Positions 1 to 6,443 of a DNA stretch of 13,053 bases are shown one piece after another. Below the pieces are notes generated by a model. That model did not search any database and had not been told where the DNA came from. It saw nothing but the letters and a program-made list of their open reading frames with translations. Source of the stretch: Acidobacteriota bacterium. GTDB taxonomy: Bacteria > Acidobacteriota > Terriglobia > Terriglobales > Acidobacteriaceae. Each line of letters opens with the position of its first letter. Within the stretch, counting starts at the first letter, position 1. Where the stretch lies: NCBI GenBank assembly GCA_021779695.1, contig JAJYAE010000100.1, positions 1 through 13,053 on the forward strand. Direction: 5' to 3'. Made by a program: the position numbers and the translations under genes.

Positions 1-38
1 TTGAGATTAAATCCGTAGCTTGAAAAAGCAAGAGATGA

Positions 39-150
39 GAAGCTGTCTCAAACACTCGAAATCGCTCGACACGTCCAGTGTGAGATCCGCAACCGAAGTG
101 TCTCTCACGTCGTTGGTCCTAAGTAGCGGCGCCATATTTGAGGCAGCTTC
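39..150. repeat. dispersed structured repeat, copy 1 (with terminal inverted repeats)
   Basis: About 112 bp bounded by imperfect terminal inverted repeats: GAAGCTGTCTCA at 39-50 and TGAGGCAGCTTC at 139-150 (11 of 12 pair, the other is a possible G-U in RNA). It shares the block CTCGAAATCGCTCGA, a central hairpin region (GTGAGA 80-85 / TCTCAC 103-108) and a GCGGCGCCAT block with the copies at 6335-6443 and 8642-8747. The central stem is more degenerate here than in the other two copies. There is no coding potential inside. It lies upstream of the peroxiredoxin promoter. It looks like a non-autonomous MITE-like or REP-like element; the family is not one I can name. Confidence 0.7.
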
Positions 151-198
151 GCGTCTCTCTAAATCACGCCAACGTAGTTTTTACTTCGCTATCTGAGC

Positions 199-240
199 GT
201 GACTAGAGTCACTGATATCCCCTCTGAAATCGCATAGCCT
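199..240 (+). promoter_or_regulatory. CRP/FNR-like operator and -10 upstream of the peroxiredoxin gene
   Basis: A perfect palindrome, GTGACT-AG-AGTCAC (199-212), has the GTGA-N6-TCAC form used by the CRP/FNR superfamily. Twenty-two bases further on, TAGCCT (235-240) keeps the key T, A and final T of a -10 box, so the palindrome would be centred at -41.5 from a start near 247. This is a class II activator arrangement. The site and its spacing are seen; the regulator is inferred and is not in this window. The stretch 151-312 holds no other feature I can support. Confidence 0.5.
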
Positions 241-312
241 AACCCTGTAAGTCGGAACAATAGCCCCTGGTTCAAGCTATGTCATGGGTGCTTTTATCCG
301 GCATATAGATCA

Positions 313-990
313 ATGGATCGAAGGGGTATAACAATAGATACAAAAGTTAGAGAAAATGGCAACGCAACTCTCCCTCGTCTGAATCAACCCGCGCCGCTCT
401 TTGAAGCTGAAACGACGCACGGTACTTTGCGTCTGGAGGATTTTCAGGGAAGTTGGGTCATTCTGTTTTCTCACCCTGCGGATTTCACGCCGGTGTGTAC
501 GACAGAATTCATCGCCTTTACGGAAATAGCTCCCGAACTAAAGAAGCGACGCGTTGAGCTTTGCGGTCTGAGTATCGATAGCACTTACTCGCACATTGCC
601 TGGGTCCGAAATATTGAAAAGAATTTTGGTGTCCGCGTTCCCTTCCCGATCATCGCCGACCTGAACAAGGAAGTAGCTACCCTCTACGGCATGGTGATGC
701 CTGGCGAAAGCAAGACAGAAACCAGCCGCTGTGTTTTCATCATCGATCCTAAAGGTATTTTGCGCGCCATGATCTATTATCCGCTGACGACCGGCCGCAA
801 TACACAGGAGATACTGCGACTGATTGATGCATTGCAAGCCACCGACAAGCATGGAATCGCAACCCCCGCCAATTGGAAGCCGGGCGACAAAATCATTATC
901 CCACCGCCAAGAACGACAGAAGCTGCAGAAGAGCGGATGAAGGCCGGCTATGAGACGGCAGACTGGTACTTTTCAAAGCGTGCCATATAA
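313..990 (+). CDS. Peroxiredoxin, Prx6/1-Cys family
   Basis: A 225-aa thiol peroxidase that reduces hydrogen peroxide and organic peroxides in the cytoplasm. The peroxidatic motif HPADFTPVCTTEF is at residues 54-66, with the catalytic cysteine at C62 and T59 in the active-site pocket; R162 (TTGR) is the likely conserved arginine. The C-terminal WKPGD...IPPP segment (189-199) is typical of the Prx6 group. Archaeal relatives often carry two cysteines in the final CxDWYxC region; here it reads ETADWYFS, so no C-terminal resolving cysteine is present. Other cysteines are C84 and C140. A 1-Cys mechanism with an external thiol is therefore likely. The first ~20 residues exceed the usual family start (PRLNQPAP...), but no in-frame ATG lies between. 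No Shine-Dalgarno is visible before ATG 313, so the start is uncertain. It is first in a probable run with the wHTH and aquaporin genes. Confidence 0.9.
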   Translation: MDRRGITIDTKVRENGNATLPRLNQPAPLFEAETTHGTLRLEDFQGSWVILFSHPADFTPVCTTEFIAFTEIAPELKKRRVELCGLSIDSTYSHIAWVRNIEKNFGVRVPFPIIADLNKEVATLYGMVMPGESKTETSRCVFIIDPKGILRAMIYYPLTTGRNTQEILRLIDALQATDKHGIATPANWKPGDKIIIPPPRTTEAAEERMKAGYETADWYFSKRAI

Positions 991-1058
991 GCACTGTTCC
1001 AGAGTTTACGCTGCACGGAGACGCGAATCGGAAGAGCGAAAATTAAAAGGAGTGACCT

Positions 1059-1313
1059 ATGCCTTGTGTCAACATGAACGGAGAGATCACGGAGATGGCA
1101 AAAAGGATACTTCTAGCGATGGTGTCGGGTAGTTCGCTCGATAGGGTGGCAGAGCAAACCGGCACTCCGCTGTACCGTATACGCATGGCTGCTCGAGAAC
1201 TGGTGGAGGCCGGTTTCGTCGAGCAGAAGACACAGAGCTTTGTCACCACAGAGGCAGGGCTGGCCGTGCTCTCGAAAGGCGCGACGAGTGCAAGCCTACG
1301 CAACGGCGCATAG
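1059..1313 (+). CDS. Small winged-helix-like protein (hypothetical)
   Basis: An 84-aa protein with a strong AAGGAGTG ribosome binding site (1047-1054) four to six bases before the ATG, which supports a real gene. Residues 9-23 form a helix. Residues 25-34 (SSLDRVAEQT) and 36-50 (PLYRIRMAARELVEA) look like a helix-turn-helix. Residues 51-66 (GFVEQKTQSFVTTEAG) resemble the wing of MarR/ArsR-like folds. It has no receiver, metal-binding cluster or membrane segment. It could be a small DNA-binding regulator of the adjacent peroxiredoxin or aquaporin genes, but I do not recognise a named family. It sits 68 bp after the peroxiredoxin stop and 139 bp before the aquaporin start, and nothing further is evident in that 139-bp gap. 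Confidence 0.7.
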   Translation: MPCVNMNGEITEMAKRILLAMVSGSSLDRVAEQTGTPLYRIRMAARELVEAGFVEQKTQSFVTTEAGLAVLSKGATSASLRNGA

Positions 1314-1452
1314 GATGCATTTGGTTTACAAGTTTCCGCACGGCAAAGGGCAGCAACTAGAACCGAGGGCACCGCATGAACAGGAGCCTCGTCAATATGC
1401 GCTTCTAGTGTGTGCGTCGCCGTAGACAACGAGAGTAGGAGTAGAGGTCGTC

Positions 1453-2079
1453 ATGAAAAAATATGTAATGGAACTGATCGGAACCTTTTTCCTGGTGCTG
1501 ACCATCGGAATGAGCGTGATTGCCGGTGGAAGTGGAGTGATACCTCCGCTGGCCATCGGATCAATCCTTATGGTGATGATTTATGCCGGCGGCCACATCT
1601 CTGGAGGCCACTACAATCCAGCTGTCACGCTTGGCGTCTGGATTCGTGGCCGCTGTAGCACCAAGAATGTTGTTCCTTACATGATCTTCCAGGTGATTGG
1701 AGCTTTGCTTGCCGGCTTTGTAGTTAAATATCTTACGCCCGGAATGCCAATAACTACCCGCGAGCTGGCAGTCCTGCCAGAATTGGTCGCCGAGTTTCTG
1801 TTCACGTTCGCACTGGTGTTTGTGGTATTGAATAGTGCTACGTCAAAGGACAACAATGGCAACTCATTTTATGGGCTGGCCATTGGCTTCACCGTCCTCG
1901 CAGGGGCATTTGCGGTTGGCGGCGTCGCAAGCGCAGCGTTCAACCCAGCCGTCGCCGTGGGCATTTCTTTCATGGGGCTGGTCTCGTGGAGTCGATTGTG
2001 GATATATCTAGTGGCCAATTTATCCGGCGGAGCCCTTGCTGCGCTGACTTTCAAGCTTCTCTGTCCGGAGGACAAGTAG
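1453..2079 (+). CDS. Aquaporin / MIP-family channel
   Basis: A 208-aa integral inner-membrane protein of the major intrinsic protein family, moving water and/or small uncharged solutes. Six hydrophobic helices and two half-helix loops are readable. The first signature is SGGHYNPAVT (NPA at 55-57) and the second is SAAFNPAVAVG (NPA at 164-166). In classical aquaporins and GlpF the second NPA is followed by the arginine of the ar/R selectivity filter; here it is valine (V167), so the filter should be wider or less cation-repelling. At 208 aa it is short for the family (about 230-280). The start has GAGG five bases upstream and a further AGGAG before that. Selectivity (water, glycerol, ammonia, peroxide) cannot be decided from sequence. 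Placement beside a peroxiredoxin makes peroxide or osmotic stress plausible, which is inference. Confidence 0.9.
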   Translation: MKKYVMELIGTFFLVLTIGMSVIAGGSGVIPPLAIGSILMVMIYAGGHISGGHYNPAVTLGVWIRGRCSTKNVVPYMIFQVIGALLAGFVVKYLTPGMPITTRELAVLPELVAEFLFTFALVFVVLNSATSKDNNGNSFYGLAIGFTVLAGAFAVGGVASAAFNPAVAVGISFMGLVSWSRLWIYLVANLSGGALAALTFKLLCPEDK

Positions 2080-2166
2080 AAAGTTCCCGAGTTCCGATCG
2101 ATCCACGGGTGAGCGCCGATCTGGGGAAATCCGGCGGGCTGCTGCTGGCGCTGCTCGGTAGCGTGC

Positions 2167-2271
2167 GAGTGTGCCTACATCGTGGCTTTTCATTAAATCA
2201 GCCGCAGTCTGCAGCGAGTCGATGGACATGCAGCAAACCGGTGTCTTGGTCATTACTTCTCGAACGTTCAT
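2167..2271 (-). pseudogene. 5' remnant of a CBS-domain protein gene
   Basis: The minus strand encodes 35 residues beginning MNVREVMTKTPVCCMSIDSL and ending in ...MKSHDVGTL. This is the textbook opening of a single-gene CBS-pair protein. A plausible ribosome binding site (GGAAGTAGGGAC) precedes the ATG. After GTL the expected continuation (L-P-V-V ... G-I-V/I-T-D-R-D) is absent in all three minus-strand frames; the reading continues into unrelated sequence that runs toward the aquaporin 3' end. The gene is therefore cut off near 2166 by a deletion or rearrangement, not by a simple frameshift. CBS proteins bind adenine nucleotides and are common partners of Usp genes. The remnant suggests the cluster once had one at this spot. 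2080-2166 has no recognisable content. Confidence 0.65.
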
Positions 2272-2358
2272 AGTCCCTACTTCCAATTCCGTCGCTTCTG
2301 GCTGGATGGGCGGCGTTCAGCAGATTCATTCCGTATCTCCACAGTAATAGCGGAGCCC

Positions 2359-2408
2359 GGTAGGCGGCAGCGATTGGGCACGCCGCCTGAAAGGCAGTAT
2401 GTGCTACC
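2359..2408 (+). other. Possible structured RNA / nested inverted repeats
   Basis: Within the gene-free stretch before the PRTase gene, GGTAG (2359-2363) pairs with CTACC (2404-2408). Inside it AGGCGGC (2362-2368) pairs with GCCGCCT (2382-2388). An alternative hairpin, GCCT-gaa-AGGC, reuses the second arm, so two mutually exclusive folds are possible. No poly-T follows. It lies upstream of the proposed transcription start of the PRTase gene (about 2496), so it would be a DNA-level or separately transcribed element, not that gene's leader. It matches no riboswitch consensus that I could recall. Confidence 0.25.
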
Positions 2409-2444
2409 CAGCTTCTCGTTTACCTTTGGGTGTTTGACTGCATC

Positions 2445-2489
2445 GCAGTGAGTAGGATCACTGCTCCGCCAGAATTGGAGTTGTATGAC
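2445..2489 (+). promoter_or_regulatory. CRP/FNR-like operator and -10 upstream of the PRTase-hydrolase gene
   Basis: GCAGTGA-N6-TCACTGC (2445-2464) is a perfect 7+7 palindrome with the GTGA-N6-TCAC core at 2448-2461, the strongest of the four sites. Twenty-two bases after the core, TATGAC (2484-2489) matches four of six -10 positions, giving a class II centre at -41.5 and a start near 2496. The -10 overlaps the upstream ATG at 2485, which argues for translation from 2545. The regulator is not encoded in the window. Confidence 0.6.
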
Positions 2490-2544
2490 TATGTGTAGCT
2501 CATGCGAGTGCCAAGATAGGCATGATGTGGACGGAGTTCGTGCC

Positions 2545-3924
2545 ATGACATTCAGGGATCGAATGGATGCGGGACGCCAATTAGCAAAACGACTCAGCAG
2601 TTATGCTAATCGCAGCGATGTAATCGTGTTGGGAATTCCTCGTGGCGGCGTGACGGTCGCCTATGAAGTAGCTCGGGCCCTGAATGCGCCATTGGACGTA
2701 CTTCTTTCCAGAAAGCTGGGTGTTCCGGGACAAGAGGAACTCGCATTTGGCGCGATTGCGGTTGGCGATGGACGATATCTCGATCAGCGAGTGATTCAGG
2801 CTACGGGCATCTCTGAACAAGAGATTGCGCGCGTCACCGCGGAGGTAACGAAGACGCTGCAACAGCGCGCTCTGCTCTATCGTGGCAACCGTCCTCCGCT
2901 CCAGGTGACAGGAAAGACCGTGATCCTGGTGGATGACGGCATCGCCACGGGAGCGAGTGTATACGCTGCCATCCAGGCACTGCGGCAGATGAAGCCGGCC
3001 AGTCTTGTGCTGGCTGTCCCCGTGGCGCCTGCCTCAACCTATACCTGGCTCAAGAGCGAGGTGGATGAGTTGATTTGCGTGTACGCACCGGAACGGTTTT
3101 ACGCAGTCGGCCAATTTTACGACGTGTTTTCTCAGGTTGAGGATGAGGAAGTTCAGGATCTGTTAGAGCTCGCGGCGAGACTGGCCGCGCCGAAAAGCTC
3201 GACGACTGAGTCGGGTTCGATCGGAAACCCGGACGAAATCTCGATCGATCTGGATGACGTGCAGCTCAAGGGAATCTTGAACATTCCTGACGACCCAAAG
3301 GGAATTGTATTGTTCGTTCATGGCAGCGGGAGTAGTCGTCACAGCTCGCGCAATCTCTACGTGGCTCGAACGCTGCAAGCGCATGGAATTGCGACGCTGC
3401 TGTTCGACCTGCTGACGAGTGAAGAGGAGTTGTATGACCGAGCCAACGCAGAGTTCCGCTTCGATATCGACCTGCTGACGAAACGGCTTATTGGCGTAAC
3501 ACAGTGGGTCACGCGACATCCAATCGCTCAAAGGCTGGCTATTGGCTATTTTGGTGCAAGTACCGGGGCCGCTGCTGCCCTGGCCGCCGCCGGGAGACTG
3601 CCCAGTCTGATCGTTGCGATCGTCTCTCGCGGAGGCAGGCCCGATCTTGCGGGCAGCGCCCTCACCACCGTGCGTGCCCCTGTGCTGCTGATTGTGGGGG
3701 GAAAGGACGAGATGGTCATTGGTCTAAACCGGCAGGCCTTCCATCGGCTGACTGGGCAGGACAAGCAACTCATCATTGTTCCTGCAGCAACCCATCTTTT
3801 TGAGGAAGCTGGAGCATTGGAGAAGGTTGCGCAATTGGCTGCGGACTGGTTTTCGCGGTCCTTTTTAGCGCGTGAATCAGGGAAGGAACCCACCGCTGGC
3901 TTAGGTTCACCCTCGATCCGGTGA
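2545..3924 (+). CDS. Phosphoribosyltransferase-alpha/beta hydrolase (dienelactone-hydrolase-like) fusion
   Basis: A 459-aa two-domain protein. Residues ~1-215 are a type I phosphoribosyltransferase: FRDRMDAGRQLA opening, VLGIPRGGV (28-36), and the PRPP-binding loop VDDGIATGAS (129-138). Residues ~230-445 are an alpha/beta hydrolase: oxyanion region FVHGSGSS, nucleophile elbow GYFGASTG with S339, acid D388 (VGGKDEM) and H417 (AATHLF), a complete triad. The same fusion exists as Rv0571c of Mycobacterium tuberculosis, a DosR-regulon protein; substrates are unknown in both. The start at ATG 2545 has GGAG eight bases upstream and matches the family start. A longer version from ATG 2485 (MTMCSSCECQ...) would add 20 residues but overlaps the proposed -10. 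It is followed 50 bp later by the erythromycin-esterase-like gene, probably co-transcribed. Confidence 0.9.
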   Translation: MTFRDRMDAGRQLAKRLSSYANRSDVIVLGIPRGGVTVAYEVARALNAPLDVLLSRKLGVPGQEELAFGAIAVGDGRYLDQRVIQATGISEQEIARVTAEVTKTLQQRALLYRGNRPPLQVTGKTVILVDDGIATGASVYAAIQALRQMKPASLVLAVPVAPASTYTWLKSEVDELICVYAPERFYAVGQFYDVFSQVEDEEVQDLLELAARLAAPKSSTTESGSIGNPDEISIDLDDVQLKGILNIPDDPKGIVLFVHGSGSSRHSSRNLYVARTLQAHGIATLLFDLLTSEEELYDRANAEFRFDIDLLTKRLIGVTQWVTRHPIAQRLAIGYFGASTGAAAALAAAGRLPSLIVAIVSRGGRPDLAGSALTTVRAPVLLIVGGKDEMVIGLNRQAFHRLTGQDKQLIIVPAATHLFEEAGALEKVAQLAADWFSRSFLARESGKEPTAGLGSPSIR

Positions 3925-3974
3925 TTGCGATTGCAGGCGGGTTCACTGCGAAGGATAGATGGCTGGGAGGATTT

Positions 3975-5318
3975 ATGGCATCCGCGACTTTGTCCATCGT
4001 CACGAACCTCATCCGTGAGGCTGCTCATCCGCTGACAGGGTCAGGTGGCGACTACGATTCTTTGCTGGAGATGATTGGGGACGCTCGCTTCGTCCTGCTT
4101 GGGGAGGCTTCTCACGGAACACATGAGTTTTATCGGGAGCGTGCCAAAATTACTCAGCGTCTTATCCGCGAAAAAGGCTTCCATGCCATCGCGGTAGAGG
4201 CCGACTGGCCAGATGCCTATCGGGTGAATCGTTACATTCAAGGAGACGATACGGATCCAGATGCAGTTCAGGCCCTGAGTGGGTTCAAGCGGTTTCCTGC
4301 GTGGATGTGGCGCAATGCCGACGTTCTCGATTTCATCGGCTGGTTGCGGAGCTTCAACGATGCGCTAGAGCAGCCCAAACGCATTGGATTTTACGGGCTC
4401 GATCTGTATAGCCTGCACGCTTCGATAGAATGCGTCCTTCGTTACCTCGATAGGGTCGATGCCGAGGCTGCACATCGGGCTCGTCTTCGCTATGCCTGCT
4501 TTGAGGAGTTCGGAGACAATCCCCAGACCTACGGATATGTAGCTGGCCTCAAGCTGCGTCCCTCCTGTGAGTCGGAGGCCGTATCGCAGCTTATGGATCT
4601 GCAGCAGAGTTCGCTACGTTATGCCCGGTTGGATGGGCTGCGTGCCCTGGAGCGATTCTTTGACGCGGAGCAGAACGCCCGCGTCGTCAAAGACGCCGAG
4701 GAATACTATCGTGCGATGTTCCACGAAGCAGTTTCTTCCTGGAATCTTCGCGATCACCACATGATGGAAACGCTCAATGCACTGAAGGAATATCTCGAGC
4801 TTCGACGGCCGCCTTCGAAGATCGTCATTTGGGCGCATAACTCCCATGTCGGCGATGCACGCGCCACTCAAATGGGCCGCTCGGGGGAATGGAACATCGG
4901 GCAACTCGTCCGCGAGGAGTACGGCACTCAATGCCGAAGCATCGGTTTCACAACCTACTCGGGGACGGTCACTGCCGCGTCCGCATGGGATAACCCAGCA
5001 GAAAGGGAACGGGTTGTGCCTGCGAGGCCGGACAGCTATGAAGGACTATTTCACCAGGTAGGGATTCCAGCTTTTTCGCTCAATCTGCAGAAAGATTCTC
5101 GGGTGGCCTATGGGCTCCGCGAACCCATGCTGGAACGCGCCATTGGTGTGGTATACCGCCCAGCCACTGAACTTACCAGCCACTATTTCCAGGCAAGTCT
5201 CTCCGAGCAATTCGATGGCATCATTCACTTTGATCAAACCCGGGCCGTAGAGCCCCTGGAAGCCATCGGTGCAGAAGCAGCAGGAGAACCCGCAGAGACA
5301 TTCCCCACAGGCATTTAG
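3975..5318 (+). CDS. Erythromycin-esterase-family protein
   Basis: A 447-aa cytoplasmic hydrolase-fold protein of the erythromycin esterase / succinoglycan-biosynthesis (EreA/EreB-like) family. The family's catalytic block LLGEASHGTHEFYRER is at residues 41-56, with E44 and H47 in the positions of the catalytic Glu/His; VEADWPD (74-80) follows. Later conserved blocks include IGFYGLDLYSL and VIWAHNSHVGDA. The length agrees with the family. Most environmental members are not macrolide-resistance enzymes. In M. tuberculosis the family is fused to a PRTase (Rv2030c) inside the DosR regulon, so the neighbour here suggests a shared stress role, not antibiotic resistance. GGGAGG (3965-3970) supports ATG 3975. 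A GTG at 3921 overlapping the previous stop would add 18 atypical residues and is less likely. The gene converges on the Usp gene, with a 59-bp gap and no GC-rich terminator. Confidence 0.9.
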   Translation: MASATLSIVTNLIREAAHPLTGSGGDYDSLLEMIGDARFVLLGEASHGTHEFYRERAKITQRLIREKGFHAIAVEADWPDAYRVNRYIQGDDTDPDAVQALSGFKRFPAWMWRNADVLDFIGWLRSFNDALEQPKRIGFYGLDLYSLHASIECVLRYLDRVDAEAAHRARLRYACFEEFGDNPQTYGYVAGLKLRPSCESEAVSQLMDLQQSSLRYARLDGLRALERFFDAEQNARVVKDAEEYYRAMFHEAVSSWNLRDHHMMETLNALKEYLELRRPPSKIVIWAHNSHVGDARATQMGRSGEWNIGQLVREEYGTQCRSIGFTTYSGTVTAASAWDNPAERERVVPARPDSYEGLFHQVGIPAFSLNLQKDSRVAYGLREPMLERAIGVVYRPATELTSHYFQASLSEQFDGIIHFDQTRAVEPLEAIGAEAAGEPAETFPTGI

Positions 5319-5377
5319 ATTCAGATTTTAAAATGTTGCAACTTGGACCGACTGCCATCCGTTCTGCATGGCCTTGA

Positions 5378-6274
5378 TTATGTACGAATGGTCAGGACGG
5401 GACACTTCGCGCTGGCTGCGACCTTGTACGCAGTTCCGCCGCCGAAGTGGGAGACGATCGAGGTCAGCGCGCCAGTTCCTCGGGCACCCATCACGATGAG
5501 GTCGGCATTGCGACGATTCGCCTCGTCGAGAATTACGGCGTCCGGCTTTCCGAACCCCACGAAACATGTCGGACCTCTGTGTAGGTCACCATCTTCAGGA
5601 ACAAGGCCACGAAGCCGCTCCAGCGGCTCCTCGCTTGCCATAGCACGGTCAAAAGTGAAAGGAACATCCTTATCGTCTTTCACGTGTAGAAGAATTAGCT
5701 CGGCGTCGTTCTTTTTAGCGAGTGACACGGCATACGGCAATGCAATATCAGCGCCTGGAGAGAAATCTGTACTATAAAGCACTGTTTTCACCGTAGCCTC
5801 ACCTTTGCCGGTGCAGCGGCAATGCGGCCCAACCGTAAGCACCGGAGTGGTGGAGGAGCGGAAGATTCTTTCCGCTGTCGACCCGATCGCCGCTTTCACG
5901 AGCCCTGTCTCACCGGATGTTCCCACGACGATCAGGTCGACCTGTTTCAAGTCCTCCAGCAAGTTCAAAGCTTCTCCCATGCTTAGCAAGGTGGTGCAAT
6001 TGACGCCCTGAAGAAAGCTGGCTTCCGTCTGACCGAGGAGGCGATCTTGCATGGCTTGGCGCATGTCGTCCAGCGGTTGATAGGCAAGCGCGGCTTCGGG
6101 AGTGACAAATGCGGAGATGGGATTATAGGCGTGCGCTAGCACCAGGCCTGCGTGATAGGCTCGCGCAAATTCAACCGCGCATCGCAAGGCCATCTCGGCC
6201 CCGCTTGAGAAGTCCGTGAGCACAGCTATGGTTTCGATCTTCACTTGTGACAGCGGCGATATTTGATGGACCAT
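5378..6274 (-). CDS. Tandem universal stress protein (two UspA domains)
   Basis: A 298-aa cytoplasmic protein made of two UspA folds. Domain 1 (~12-149) carries the ATP-binding pattern G-x2-G-x9-G-S as G118, G121, G131, S132 (VGTSGETG...GST). Domain 2 (~161-297) reads MGARGTGALTSIVSHFGGGT, in which the spacing to the second glycine run is longer than the canonical nine residues. Nucleotide binding there may be altered or lost. Tandem Usps of this kind support survival under hypoxia, starvation or envelope stress. ATG 6274 is chosen because GAGAGGA lies just upstream; a TTG at 6295 is the only longer option. It lies 165 bp downstream of the BON gene on the same strand, separated by repeat copy 2, so it may be co-transcribed or have its own promoter; none was recognised. 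Confidence 0.92.
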   Translation of the reverse strand: MVHQISPLSQVKIETIAVLTDFSSGAEMALRCAVEFARAYHAGLVLAHAYNPISAFVTPEAALAYQPLDDMRQAMQDRLLGQTEASFLQGVNCTTLLSMGEALNLLEDLKQVDLIVVGTSGETGLVKAAIGSTAERIFRSSTTPVLTVGPHCRCTGKGEATVKTVLYSTDFSPGADIALPYAVSLAKKNDAELILLHVKDDKDVPFTFDRAMASEEPLERLRGLVPEDGDLHRGPTCFVGFGKPDAVILDEANRRNADLIVMGARGTGALTSIVSHFGGGTAYKVAASAKCPVLTIRT

Positions 6275-6334
6275 ACAGTCCTCTCTTCTTCGCAATTTCC
6301 TCGGCGGTATAAAAGCAAAACAGACCCGCTGCCT

Positions 6335-6443
6335 CTAGAAGCGGTCTCGAAATCGCTCGATACGCCTGGCTTGAGACCCGCAATCAAAGCGGGTCTCAAG
6401 TCGTGAACCGAAATCGCGGCGCCATAGAGGAGACAGCTTCTAG
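6335..6443. repeat. dispersed structured repeat, copy 2 (most complete)
   Basis: About 109 bp with 14-bp terminal inverted repeats, CTAGAAGCGGTCTC (6335-6348) and GAGACAGCTTCTAG (6430-6443), one mismatch. The centre is a perfect 12-bp stem, CTTGAGACCCGC (6370-6381) with GCGGGTCTCAAG (6389-6400), around the loop AATCAAA. A GCGGCGCCAT block follows. It fills most of the gap between the BON and Usp genes, and its right end contributes the TAG stop codon of the BON gene. An adjoining arm (AGACCCGCT near 6322-6330) can also pair with AGCGGTCT in the left terminus. There is no U-tract, so it is not a standard terminator. Confidence 0.75.

Noticed and set aside
950..1132. Plus-strand 60-codon frame bridging the peroxiredoxin end and the wHTH gene
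   Set aside because: It overlaps both genes, is basic and featureless, and has no ribosome binding site; the wHTH gene explains the region better.
2351..2410. A riboswitch (c-di-GMP-I or ZTP type) suggested by short GGTAGG and GCCGCCTG strings
   Set aside because: The remaining conserved elements of both classes are missing and the predicted transcript begins downstream, so the similarity is superficial.
3975..5318. Calling the erythromycin-esterase-like gene a macrolide-resistance determinant
   Set aside because: Catalytic motifs show family membership only. Neighbours and the DosR parallel point to a stress role, and substrate cannot be read from sequence.
5319..5377. ATTTTAAAAT palindrome between the convergent esterase and Usp genes as a bidirectional terminator
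   Set aside because: It is only a 10-base AT palindrome without a GC stem or loop; too weak to call.
6370..6400. Strong GC-rich hairpin in repeat copy 2 (and its equivalent in copy 3) as an intrinsic terminator
   Set aside because: No T-tract follows on either strand, and the hairpin recurs as part of a larger repeat with conserved flanks, so it is better explained as a repeat structure, although it might still slow transcription.
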